A stretch of DNA of 64,000 bases from Mansonella perstans. Its lineage: Eukaryota > Nematoda > Chromadorea > Rhabditida > Onchocercidae. The stretch spans positions 62,001 through 126,000 of the forward strand of contig JBAMDO010000031.1 in NCBI GenBank assembly GCA_037074765.1, in the 5' to 3' direction. The notes under the pieces are model-generated. The model made no database searches, was not told the DNA's origin, and saw only the letters and a program-made list of their open reading frames with translations. Shown here one piece after another: positions 1 through 12,585 of this stretch. The number at the start of each line of letters is the position of its first letter. Positions within the stretch are counted from its first letter, which is position 1. Both the position numbers and the translations under genes were made by a program.

Positions 1-3000
1 TTTCGTTTCATAAAAAAATTCGTGCCAAAGTTTTTGGAATCGCAAGTGTAAGCATATCAAAATTTCTCTTTTCCACTGTCTCGAAGCAAAATAAGTCAGA
101 ATGACGTGATAGAGGTCTTCCTAGTGCATCCTCATATTTCTGCTTTTTAAAACTCATAATTAAAGTTTCCAATTCACCTCAATCATATGGAACAGTTCTG
201 CATCCAAATAAGTCATTTGTTTGGCGATAATTGCGGAGCGGAAATCAAAAATTGTTGGCTGCCTAAAGTAGAAGATGTCACATATGAACTGTAGGAGAAC
301 TAAGAGAGATAGAAGTGTACCTTGAGCTCAGTCCTCCAATATTAGTTCGTTCCTTCGATGTCGCTGGGGATTTTTGCATTGACTTTAGGTCCATTCGTGA
401 CATTAGTCTCTTCCTGAAGCACATCTTGAAATAAAAAAATCACAGCAGTATTTCATTCTTACTTGGAACTTCTCCACTATCCTTATATAATTATAAAAAT
501 TATATGAAATAACCTTAAAATCCTTGCAAAAGTGTAATTTTCATCTTTAACAAGGCGACTTATGAATTTTGTAATTATGCGAGTAAGTTTCCGGGTTTGT
601 TCCACTGCGCATAGCTCATCAACCACTCGTACCAACATTGAAAAAGTTTGTCGAGCCACTTTCACCGACTGTTGTTCTTTTATATTGCACATATGCAGAT
701 ACCTGAATAACTTGGAGCTTTTAGAAAATTTGAAATATTTGAATCCATCCGCGGACTACTTTTTAGCAATGTGTAACTGGTAAAGATCATAAGAGGTTTT
801 TACCTCTTAAACATAATAATGTCAACAAGTTTAATTGGATAGTTTCGAAATAACTGTTAGGAAGAGATGAACTAGTCTAACTTATACCTTTTAATCAGTT
901 TTTGAATAAGTTCATCCGACTCAACAAAGCTACGATAAGTTGTGAGGAAAGCCTCCTGATAAAGCAATGATCCTGACGGCTGGGTCGCATAAGCAATCAA
1001 CGCATCTTTAGGTCCACCACGAACCTGTAGAAAAATCGCAATACAGAAATGAAAAAAGACTTCGCTTCTTTGGAATGAATTCTGTTGCGATACCTGCAAA
1101 GCAAGCTTACTTCACTGGATTTCGAAACTGCATCATATACTCGCAGCATTAACCAATCTGTCACATCAACACATTCCAAAATTTCTGAAGCCTCTGAAGC
1201 TGCCAATAAAGTTGTGCCTTTCGAAACGACCTCATTCTGTAGCAAATACCTGCTAACAGTCTGTGAATTGCGCTTTTGACGCAAACTTTTCAAAAATTCA
1301 AATTCCGAAAAAAAAAAAAAAACAAGACGGAGTATTAGACTTTTCTGCTTAAAATATACCTCATTCATATATCGTTTTGGCAGTAAAATTCTGTCAGTTT
1401 CAGTGTATTGTAACAATTGGCTCAAGTCGGAGAAGTTCTGATTTGACATGGTTGCTCCTGTAGGAAAAAATTTGTGCTACAAAAGTGATACGTTAAATTG
1501 AAGATAGAAATGAATCAATTTGCCAGTATCGAACTAAGAGCCACTCGTCATTTTCGTACATACATGATTTTGTACTGCAGTAAACCAGATAAATGATACA
1601 AAATATACAGAAGTAAAATTGATGCAAAGAGGAAAGAACAAAAGCAATTGAAAAAGAGAAAAGAACGAAAGCGATTGGAAAAGAGAAAAGAACGAAACCA
1701 ATTGGAAAAGAAAAAAGAACGAACTAGATAATGAAAATTCGAATGAAATCCTTTTTTTGTACTGTTCTTCATGATACCGTAAATTATCGTTCAACAAGAT
1801 GTATGAAGCAAGTGTTGAGCCTTTAAAAAAATCATCTTGATCTTCGCTTTTGTTTCCAAAAGTCTGCAATTTCAACATTACTTCCGATTTTAGGATACCT
1901 TACTTATCAGTCTTGAACTAAACATGGGAAAAAGTGGAAAAAGAAATGAAGATTACTAGCATTTAACGATATCGCAACGATTACAATGCAGCAATATTTA
2001 GTAATAATCAGCAAACAATAAAATGCATAAGGTTTTGCAAATCACCTGCATATATTGAATGACATGTCGCTGCTTTGGTGGAATTGAAGGAGAGGATGAT
2101 AATTTTGTGAGACCCATTTTTACCGTACTATGCTCTTCGTAAGAACCGCTTCCACGACGATCCAGCAATGTGATATCCTGAATATCAGTTAACGTGAACT
2201 AATAATGAATCACGTTTGAACCAATCAACTTGACTAGATTCAGTTCAATATTTACTTTAGAATTGTGCTTTGAAAGGAAATTATTCTTACCTATTATCCT
2301 ATATAACTCTCATTAGATTACCTTAAAAGTTTCCACTTGTTTTGCATTTAGCTCACTTCTATCAATTTTCTGTGCAGCATCATCTGCAATGATCTTCCCA
2401 TTCTTCTGCGCTGTCTTCGACACTTTTCTGGAAAAATTTTAGATGTACACAGACATTCCTGAATTGCAGTAGTTTATTTTCGAATTAATAAAAAGTTCAA
2501 AAAAATATATGCCAGTAATTCACTGGGAAACGGTATTTGTATGCTGAACAGTTTTGATTTTTTGTGAGATGCCTTCATCCAGATATGTTGGATCATCTGT
2601 CTTCAGCAAATTCTCTCTACATTTGACTCCATCCAAGCGATCACGTCCGAATATGTTTCGAGGTGTCGTGAAAAAATCATCGGTTACCAAATCATCATTA
2701 AATGACGTGTTGCCATCATGAAAGGTATTCACAATCTCATCACTTCCATTACCATGTGACCGTACCGTTACCTATTTTCATTGCTTCACTAATACAAGAA
2801 TTTTAATTAAATTAAAGTCATGACAATAGCAAGAAACAAATGATTGTACATTCATTTGAAAAATTGGAAATTAGTATATAAATAATGGAGGATTCAAATA
2901 CCTGCTTGCTGTTCTGCTGCATATTAAATGTCCTCGTTTTCCGTTTTCTTATTTCACTGCCATTTGACAATCGCTGAACTTCTTCTTCACAAGTTTTCAT

Positions 3001-6000
3001 GTCTTTTTTCTCCTCTCGTTCTTCTCTAAAATTCCAAAAAAAAATTGATTCGTTTAGACCGATTACTGATCTTGGCATTATAATCTATCTGCTTGTCTAG
3101 GACCAGATTTAGTTTTCCTAACTGCAAAAAAAATTTTCGAACAATCTCATATATGTAAAAAGGTGGAATCAGGAAACTGTGTTAACTAAGTAATTTGCTA
3201 CGTATATCGATCCTCCGGTACCTTTTTTCGTGGACAATATCCAAGTCATCCTCGTCACTATCTTCATTTTCAACCTGCGGAAAAACTGGTTCAAATTTTG
3301 TGACTTGGTGGAGATTCAGTTGTGCTAAGAGGTCATCGAGGTTTTGGTCCATCAAGCTGACATCACCGATCCCTTTAAAAAAAGTAAATGATGTGTCTGA
3401 AATTTGGAGACAACTAAAATGATCAACTGAAACATGCACCGATCAGTATTCAAATCATAAAATAATATTTATTATGATTCCGAAATAAAAATATTGAATG
3501 TAATTTTAATATTAAACTTAGTATTCATAAAACTACCACTTAATGACTGAACAAATCTTCTTCAAAGAATAAAAACAAAATATTACATTTCGTGTTAAGC
3601 TTCCCATCCAAACTAAACAATTTTTGACTACAGCATTATTGTCGAATTTTTAACATTTAATAGTTGGCGCTTCTTTTTGTTTTAGAAATGCTGGTTATGA
3701 TGAAAGATGAAAGAGAAAAGAAACTCGCCATTGTTTCCGGATGAATGATTTGAAGAGGAAGTTGCATCATCACCGGATATACTGCGGAAACCTGAATTGC
3801 TGGGTGCTACGGATATGTTGTGATGTTCAGCATAAACTCCGAACAGATTGATATTTTCAGATTCTGAACTAGCTTCATAAGATTTCTCATCGATTTCCAC
3901 AATAACCTTTAAATTTTCAAATCTTTAACAAATGATTGAGTATAAGCGAATCTCCGGATCATTCTTTGCTTCCAAATAGGTATTGTTAAAAAGCATTATA
4001 AATAAACCTCAAACATATCCAGAAGATATTGCTGTTTATTGGCAAAAGAAGTAAATCAACTGATACTTCCTAGTTAAACAGTAAATTAATCAGACTGTTG
4101 GACATCTGTTGGTTCGGGAGACCACTGTATAATTGTTTTAACAATTAATTTCAATTATCAATCAATTAATTAATATAATTTTAACAATTTTAACGTAACC
4201 AGGCCATGTTACACTACATAATTATGGGATCGCGATAGTTTAGCATGTAGAAAACTGTCAGCATTTGCTTAGTAAACTCTTTCGCCAGAAGTATTAGATA
4301 AAATGCAAACTTTCAAAAGCTCGGTAGCCAGTCGTACTCCTTCACTTCTATCGCCTAACGAGCTTCCGGGCTCTGTAGCAATATCAGTGTCGTCATAGAT
4401 GGCACTTGATAAAATCTTATTTTCCACCCAATCCAATAGCGCTATTAAGGCATCCTGGAAATCAGATGATCTCGTCATGAATAAAGTTATCAAATAGGAA
4501 AAAATTCGAAGGCTATAAAATCATGGAGATCATATATGTATGATATATATCTTATCTGTGCAATGAGCTGATAAATAAAACGGGTAGACTGACCTGTACA
4601 GAAGGTGCAGGACATTTTAGCGTTGCTATATAGGAAAGAACTGAATCAAAAACGGCACTGGCGCTGCCAATAAGTACTTCAAACATATCGGTGCGTATTA
4701 CTTCATGCAGGAACTGTATTGATACTTCAATTTCTTTTATCGGTTTCTTTATCGGTGCAGAAGAAGTGTTTGAATTTTCCTGTTACCATAAACCTTATTC
4801 CATATTATGAAAATAACGAAAAGAATGCAAGAACGGGAATATGAAATACTAAAATTGTCGATGCAATAATTTACAATAACTTACCGGCACTTCCGGAAAA
4901 AAAGGGTTGCATTAACAATAACTAATTCTGGAAACTTATCAATGTTTTGGTGGAATTTTTGCTGCATCTGTCGAAGTTTTGAGTTATAGCATTCAAGAAA
5001 TTTTAAAAAAATAAGAGCGATGGGAAAATATAACTGCACATGTTCTACTATCTAGTTTATTAAAGCTGATAGGGAAAAAGTGAAGAAGTCGCTTAAAGAT
5101 TATTTTTTACTTACGTTTAAAGACGCAATCTTGTCGGATGGTATCCGACGTGGCATAGTTGTAAGCTTTGACTCGTTATGAGAGACTGTATTGGGTGATG
5201 GCTGAAAAGTAATTTGAAGTATTGTTGACACAAACTTTTCTCGTTTCCACTACACTTTTTGTTAGCTAAAGAATGTAAGAGACTGATATATATATGTGAA
5301 TATGAAATGAAAGTGATTTGAACTACTGCCAATTAAGTTTTTTGCTATGAAAAATTTGTGGTCCATCCATGAGTTATCTACAGAAAATAGAATAGCTTAG
5401 ACGAAAATGGAATATTTCTAGCCAGAATTTAATGAGTGTTACAAGAATTACAAGGATTTGATTGAAAATTGCCTTTGTAGTTAAATAAAAATTGCATTAA
5501 AAAGTCATAATGAAAGTTGCAAGCGATTTATGATTTGACTAGTTTAACCTGCACTCACAACTTCATAAAAAATCCTAAAATATCGTATATATAAATTTAA
5601 AACAGAAATTAAAACTTATTTCATCTGGTAACATGATTGATATGCACATTGCGACAATAGTACGATAATACTGTAGTAGAAGTGAATATTGGAAGTAATT
5701 AAAATAAAACTGAACATAATAATGTAAGAATAATAGTAATGAAAATTTTAAATTGAAAGCAAGTCGGCATCGTGATGCTAAAAACATCATTTTAAAAGCT
5801 AAAATGCTTCGCTAAAGGGTGGCTTTAAAGAATACTTTAAAGATAAAGATTAAACAGCTTTAATAATTCGGTAGAATGCTGTAAGTAAAGGTTCCAGTTA
5901 GCTAAATTTGCTGAAGTTATCCGGCAGTTAGATATAGGAGATCAGAACTGCAGTCACATTCTCTTTCGTTCTCTCGTAATCAGTATTTTCAGCTAATTAA

Positions 6001-6752
6001 GCTTTTTTTGATTCCGATTACCAACTATTTTATGCTTGAAACTGTAGGACAATAACATTTCTCTTACACTTAATACAAGAAAACATCATATGAGAGTACT
6101 AAATGTAAATAGTGTTCTTATACTATTATTTAACTATAATTCCTTAATAGGTATAGCTTCCCAAAATGTCAAAAATACTGCAACCAGCTGTTTTTAAGTT
6201 TTAAGTGATTGATCCACGCATTAAAGTGTAGACAGTAAGAAGGGGACACTTTCATTTGATGATAAAAGTGTTTTGAAATCGAGCAAATACGCTACCTTAA
6301 AGCAAGCAAGTAGCAAACCCCATTTATTTTAAACTAACCAGTAAATGAGTCACAAAACATGCTAAGCAATACGATGGATATTAACGATAAAAACGGTCAC
6401 TAAAATTAAATGAGACAAAATTGCGGGTAATATTGAATATTAATTCTTCAAACTCGATGTATTATTCTGTTGCATACATCTGATTGTATGTGAATCAAGA
6501 AAACCCGTAAAATAGCTCTGTATCAAAAAGAACAGCTTGGCTTGAATTGAAATCATTGAATTGAAGGACGGAAGAGAAACTGCAAACTGTGAAGACAGTT
6601 AGGAAATAAATCATTTGATAAATTACCAGGAATCCTCGAAATGCATCTCGAACTTCGCGTAATCGACTGCGAAGAGAAAAAGGATGCTGTGCGGAGGAGG
6701 ATTCAAATTCTGCACCGAAATCAAAATCGCTTTTAAACGGAGGCTCAAACAT
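1..6752 (-). CDS. RAPGEF1: C3G / RAPGEF1-type Rap guanine nucleotide exchange factor (3' end outside window)
   Basis: Predicted exchange factor that loads GTP onto Rap1 downstream of CRK adaptors. Exons read on the minus strand, 5' to 3': 6627-6752 (ATG directly after an AG acceptor), 5115-5201, 4885-4967, 4594-4779, 4278-4454, 3725-3906, 3222-3356, 2902-3025, 2524-2771, 2322-2427, 2046-2177, 1725-1863, 1360-1457, 1111-1272, 888-1024, 514-702, 321-413, 178-262; about 830 residues in all. Exon 2046-2177 carries PSIPPK, a PxI/LPxK CRK-SH3 ligand like those of C3G, followed by RHVIQYMQ. Exon 888-1024 opens the RasGEF N-terminal domain (VRGGPKDALIAYATQ, then YQEAFLTTYRSF). Exon 514-702 has FSMLVRVVDELC, and exon 178-262 ends with LDAELFHMIE at the start of the catalytic GEF domain. 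The rest of the catalytic domain lies beyond position 1. All joins keep phase except exon 4885-4967, which is 83 nt where 84 is needed. Family assignment is firm; some weak donors (1724, 3724) are inferred from phase. Confidence 0.9.
1636..1724. repeat. 27-bp tandem repeat in a C3G intron
   Basis: Purine-rich unit of 27 bp, beginning gaac and containing a caattg or gattgg core, repeated 3.3 times. It starts immediately downstream (on the minus strand) of the inferred donor of exon 1725-1863. Because 27 is a multiple of three, minus-strand read-through stays open as a Phe/Leu/Ser-rich 9-residue repeat, which explains the long spurious ORF there. Confidence 0.8.
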
Positions 6753-9700
6753 CTGAAGCAAATAAAATGTCAAAAAGTGTCCAAATTTTATTTTGGTAAG
6801 TGCCGAAAACTATCTCCTGCTAATAAATATCAATTCCCTCATCTATTCCACATTTATATATGCTCACACTCTTCCCGAAATTAATCCAATGTTTTCTTTT
6901 TTTAACGAGGAAACGTCATCTATCCAGTAACATCGAAATTAATGTACGAGTCACAGCATTATTCATTTAGCATGTTCGCTACTGTGTCTTAACCAGGTTT
7001 ATTATACTGAAGACCGTCGGTTTGAGCGCTTGACTCTAGCGAACGATATGTGAGCTATTCCATACCACACTGTTCTGGATAGGTATACATCCAGAATCAG
7101 CGGCATGCAACACTCACACACCCCACACCATCTTCTGCAAAATCAACTGATTGGTCGTTTCTCCTCTGTCGGGTACATTTCAACAATTTGTGAGCTCTTC
7201 ACGGTTCACCCAGTGTGTTGGTTATGATGCAGTGATTGCAATTATTGACCGTATTCACTTTGCGAAGAATATTTGGCTCTCTTAGAGGACGCAAATATTG
7301 GATAGTTTTTTGAATGGACTTTGAAAAGTAATTAACTGACGCTTATTTCTTTTTTTTATTGCTTCATGCGGACAAATTTAGACGATAAAAGAAAGTTGCA
7401 TAAACTTTTAAAAAAATTTGAGTGAAGAAATTTTGCGGAACATTATGTTTTCAAATGCAGTGAAATTTATTACAAAAATTGCCATTTTCTAAACTAATGA
7501 ATTCTCGTCAGCACCAGCTATTCATCTATGACGAAGACTTTAACAAATGGGTAGAGCATATCACAACACTGAGATGATGATCAAATGTTTAATGGCGAAA
7601 TGATAAGGATTATAGAAAACATTAATTGGAAAGAAACTCTGATGTGACACCAAACTCTGACAATCCAGGTATTGACGGAACATATAACAGACAGTGACAT
7701 GACATTATTCATTATTAATGGTAGGAAATGGGACAGAATGAAAAAGATAACATGAAAGTGTAAATAATTTAAATTGCTACGAAGGTGGAAAGAAGATACG
7801 CAGACGATGAATGATAACAACTCTTTCAACGTACCAGTATCACCGACAGTGTGCTATAAGTGACCTCGTAACATCAACTATCTGCTTACCGTCTGACTAA
7901 TTTTAGACAATTAGAAACATAGCTGAAACGTCAATTGAAATGGTACGTTAACATAAGCTAGCGGAGTTAACCAAAGAGAAATGTAATTAAGAAATATGAG
8001 TAGTTAACATTGATATTGCAGGAAAAGACATCGTTTCTGCAGCAGCTGGTTTGCCAAAAAACAAGATAAACGGAGAAAAGCAGCTGTTGGTTAAATCATT
8101 TTTCTTCGCTGATTTCAGGAATGGCTTTTGTTTTATGCATTAGACATGTAAAAGGATAATAGACAATTGAAAAAAGAAGAGACATCCCAGAAAAATGTAC
8201 AAAATTATTACAGACACTCGCTCTTCCACCACAAATTATCAAATATTAATAGTGAAAACAATGACGACAAGACATAGCCACACTGCTACAACGTGAAGAT
8301 ACATTATCCTACACAAGGATACCATCATTCAACCATTCATTCATCTGATCAATCAATTTTGCACTAATCAATACTGAATAACAGTTGAAGTGAGATGTCA
8401 GATCCCAGGAAATATTATTTTCGCGATGTAAGTTATTATATGTGTATAACTTTAAACAATGAACTGTTTGCATGAAGTTCAAAGTTCAAAGAAATAGCAT
8501 AGCATCAGGAACAGCGGCAGAAGAAGAAAGATGTTTTTGAAATTATTCGGTGAGCACACTGATAAATAGAAGAAAGAGACTATTTCTCTTGCAGAAATAA
8601 ACAACTAGAAGTTCTTCATAGAATTTATTAATCAGAATGAGACAGATATGTAAGATTACTGTGACTTTTGGAGTGGTCAAAAAATATCAGTCGTCACCAG
8701 TGGTGATAAGTTTAGTGGACAGATAATGGAAGAAGATGGGAACTCAGATCACCTAATATGATAGGCAAGGATATGTTAGCAGCAATAAACGAACGGTTAC
8801 GACACTTCTCTTTTTTTAATGCAACAAATGGCATAAGTTTTGCAGAAAGTTTAGGGAAATTTTTGTCGCGCTATAAACATTTCATCAGTTGTCGCTCTTA
8901 TATTGCTGATGCTGATGTATGTTTTGATAAGGTTAACGGATGTTTATGAAAGGAAAAGCTGACAAAAATAATACGGGAGGACCGCGGAATAGGAACAGAA
9001 TTGAACAGGATGCATAGAATGTGTAATGGTGCAGGGACTATCAAAGAAAATTTGTTGTTGGAAAAGCAAGACGCTGAAGTTAAGATTGACAAATTAGAAC
9101 AAATTTGACAAAGAACTGGGCTTATTTAGTGAAAACAACAGCTATTGTGGATCAAAAGCAACAACGATTATTCAATTCAAAAGTTCAATTTCAAGTTAAA
9201 ACCGAACTTCCGAACTAGCTCAGTAGTTACTGGCACATTCACTTCCAACCGATTCCCCTCCCCCACATTACATAATAAAATCTGATGGAGTATGCACAAC
9301 CTTGAACATTTGTATAATTCTGCAGAGGAAACACACCGAAAAAGGAAAGAGCCAAGAAGACACTTGCCATTTGTCGCCTTTTTTTTATTGCTTCAAATTT
9401 TAGCTCACGTGTCATTTGTAGCACTTTATTGCTTCAAATTTCGACAACACTTCAACAAACCTCCAGGAAAAAATGAAAACCATAAAAACCACTTCCATGA
9501 ATTAGCCATTTTATTTGGAAATAATGATTGGACGAGAACTTCATACATATATTCCTGTGAAGGGGGGTTTATATATATGATTAAGGTATGCAATAGAATG
9601 GTATCACATTTGCAGTGCTGTCATTGTCCGTCCGAAATGAACAGAAAAAAACAGAAATAGTGATAGCAATGGAGAGCACGACTGCCTAATATTCATTCCT

Positions 9701-10920
9701 GTACTGCAAACGCATCTTTAAACAATCTATCTTTAAGGTTATTCGATTTTCAGCAATTGTAAATCATTTTCCGAAACTTCAAAAGATTTCTCAATTAATA
9801 TAAGATGTAATGTGATTCGGATTGGATTCAGATGATGCAGAACGAATGTGAATGATGAAATTACCTAAATGAAGGAATCAGGAAATATAGTAAATTGCAC
9901 TCAACAAAAAGATTAAAATTTAAATTAACGTAATGCAAATTTCACACTGATTTAGATAGAAATGAAAAATGTTAGAACTTTCCGGGGAAAAAAAAAGAAA
10001 CGAGATACCTGCTAGTGAGAAGCTATGCAATTGATAGGTCAAGATACGATAGGATGGTACAACATCAGAAATTCCAGTCGACAGAAGTGACACTGTGATG
10101 ATGTTTACACAATGTATCTGAGGGTTCCGGGCGTGAAGGCGTGCTTCACGCAGAACACGTACCAATTTGTACTATAGAGTTAGCATCAGAAAGCTTTTCA
10201 TTAAAAACATTTGCAACCAGTTTCGTTTTCAAAGTCTCTACTTATGGAAAGATTACGAGGATGCACGAGAAAACACGCAATCGTGAAAATCCAATTCCCA
10301 TCACTGCAAACTAAAGCTTTCTTAACAACCAAACCACACGCATATTTAGTTTTTTACACCTCAACCGAACAACACTATAACCGAAATTTCAAAGACAGAC
10401 CTGAAAACAAAGTTTTTAGTAAATGCTGACCTGATTGGTACTCTCATTTAAAGCTTAATAATACCTCAAAAATCCTTGATGCAATAAATTATGCTGTCCG
10501 GTCTTGAAATGGACCATTGCTATCGACTAATTTTATTCAAAAATGATAATGAAATAGACATCGCCTATCTCTTTACAAAATACAAAGTAACAAAGCATTT
10601 CAATTGTAATACACAAATTATTTTTCAAATAAGAACAAACTAATTTCATGAAAATTTGGTGCTAGAAAATTTGTACAAATGTGAGTTATTTACTGAAAAG
10701 GACAAATTAAATTTAAATCAGGATTATTGTAGCATACATTATAGTGCAGATGAACTGTAGTAGTTAGTGGCCAACTATCATATCATCTTATTAGTTCATT
10801 GCAATAATTCAATAAATTATTTCTTACAAAAGACATTTATCACAACAGGATAGTAGTATTCATTACCGAACATAAGTATAAAGTAGTAGTCTGGAAGATC
10901 CATCCAGTCCTTAGCAGCAC
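6753..10920. other. Intergenic stretch between C3G and MOB3
   Basis: No conserved coding exon was recognised on either strand. The part next to 6753 should hold the C3G 5' UTR and promoter. The longest open frames (for example plus 9292-9660 and minus 9920-10165) show no recognised motif. One minus-strand stretch, about 10010-10160, is open and bounded by plausible splice sites, but I could not link it to a family. Confidence 0.5.
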
Positions 10921-12585
10921 TTATTGAACACGAATTCGTCGGTTGCCAGATCTGACGATCAACCGTTCTGTCATTTCTTTCTAAAACATTCGTTTTAATC
11001 CAACATATGTGAAGACCATAGAAAACCTCAAAAATTGCTGCTAAAATAACCCAAGAATTTCTAATAATGTATGGAAGAGAAAACTTGCCAGTGCATCCAG
11101 CTCACGTGATGAAACCATTTGATGTTCAGTGATAAAATAATAAAAATGTTTGTATAAAGTGTTTGCGTGTGGTTCCTAAAGAGCAATATAAATGATCATT
11201 TCCTAAAATATCATAATCATGCAACTATTACCACAAATGTATGCATTAGAATCGATTTGAAGAAGGAACTTACAGCTCCTAGTTCCGATAATCGATCGAA
11301 GTGGTGTATATAAATATGGACAAAGACTCGGAACAACCTTGTCAGTATCTTTTTACACGTTTGTCGAAAGTCTCGTGGAAACGGGACCTCTCAAAAACAT
11401 AAATCATTTGAGTTCTAGTCATCATTGGAAAACTTAGACCGTGTCCGTTGAGCGCAAATGAATATATTCGTTCAAAATTTGAAACCATACAATTAAATTC
11501 ATGCTTATTATTAACAAAAATTAATACCGGTACTGGAGGGAAAAATAGTTTCATTATTTATTCGTATTTCAATCCAGTCCATCAAAAGAAATATGTATTC
11601 AGGTGCCGGTAATCTTGTTGGTTTTTTATAACTGACACCGTCCTGCCAAAGATATTCATATCTACAAAGAATATTTATATATATACTTCATCTTCACGAG
11701 AAGTGAAAGAAAATATAATGCGAAGCTCTAACTTAAATCTGTCGCCATTCTAACATACCACAATATCAACTCTCGTAATGTTTCATTGTCAAAATTCAAA
11801 GGTATCAGCCTCAGAAATTCTAAACTGTAACGACATTACGGCCTGCAACTTTTTTTGGACATTATTACCTGTTAATACACAATCTTCGGTTCTTAAAATT
11901 TTCACCCAAAATAACAGCAAAAATAACTTACCGAGGTCCACCACTCATTGTTGGGCAAGATTTCGCCGTACAAACATCCGATATTATGCCATATAGAAGA
12001 TTTATTCGATTGAAAAAATCCACAGCTGCAACTTGTTCATGACATTAGTTGAAGCAGCTATGACATTTCATTCAATTATGAAAGAGTGAACTTACTGTGA
12101 ACAGCTAACCAGTCTTCGAAATTTTCGTTAGGTGGCAATCGAACAGCTGCTTTCAAATCTAAACCCGAATGTAGCGTAGCTTGAGCCTGCTTATGCAGAT
12201 TATACCGCAGCGTCCCAATTGGAAACTTTTTTTTCGGCCGAAATGTCTGCAAATTTGCCGAAAAATAGTCAGTACACAAGGTTCTTTCAGACAAGTTAAG
12301 AAGATTATGAACATAGAGAAACTGCGTCCACCGCAGCTAACACGTAGTTCATTTCCCATTGAAACTCACAATATGTTTACCCGATATTCTAACAAAACTT
12401 ATTTCGTCAATGATCTTTCCTTTTCGGAGAAAAGTGTCCAATATGAAACATTCATCATAAAAATAAGCACAATTATTTTATGAATACACAGTAAAGGCAA
12501 ATTCATTTGAGCATATTTCATGAAAACTTTACTATAAACGAACCTTATCCTTGTTCATCTGCAAAAAATCCAGGAAACTCGCCAT
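10921..12585 (-). CDS. MOB kinase activator, MOB3 class
   Basis: Small zinc-binding adaptor of the MOB family, which binds NDR/LATS or MST kinases. Exons 5' to 3': 12544-12585 (starts [14 protein letters not shown]), 12096-12246, 11932-12025, 11528-11661, 11274-11389, 11089-11175, 10921-10980. They total 684 nt, or 227 residues plus stop, against about 216 in animal MOB3. Hallmarks are [36 protein letters not shown], the zinc-ligand Cys pair in [14 protein letters not shown], the partner His residues in [11 protein letters not shown], and a KEMTER C-terminus. MOB1 proteins lack the RPKKKF start, so the MOB3 class is favoured. The last intron (11088-10981) needs a GC donor. The C-terminus after KEMTER is 13 residues ([13 protein letters not shown]) and basic. 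All phases agree. Confidence 0.93.

Noticed and set aside
1..170. Next C3G exon at the window start (minus-strand frame KYEDALGRPLSRHSDLF)
   Set aside because: It opens after an AG but does not resemble the RasGEF catalytic sequence expected there. The true exon is probably outside the window.
1534..1878. Long minus-strand ORF with Phe/Leu-rich tail
   Set aside because: Only 1725-1863 is a C3G exon. The rest is read-through into an intronic 27-bp repeat.
4081..4140. Possible tRNA-like box sequences near ggttcgggag
   Set aside because: No cloverleaf pairing with an acceptor stem or anticodon arm could be built around it.
9292..9660. Plus-strand ORF of 122 codons in the C3G-MOB3 gap
   Set aside because: One hydrophobic stretch, but no family motif, no splice support and low-complexity surroundings.
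11041..11088. Read-through end of MOB3 to a stop at 11041
   Set aside because: It gives a tail unlike any MOB, while a GC donor at 11088 gives the conserved KEMTER ending.
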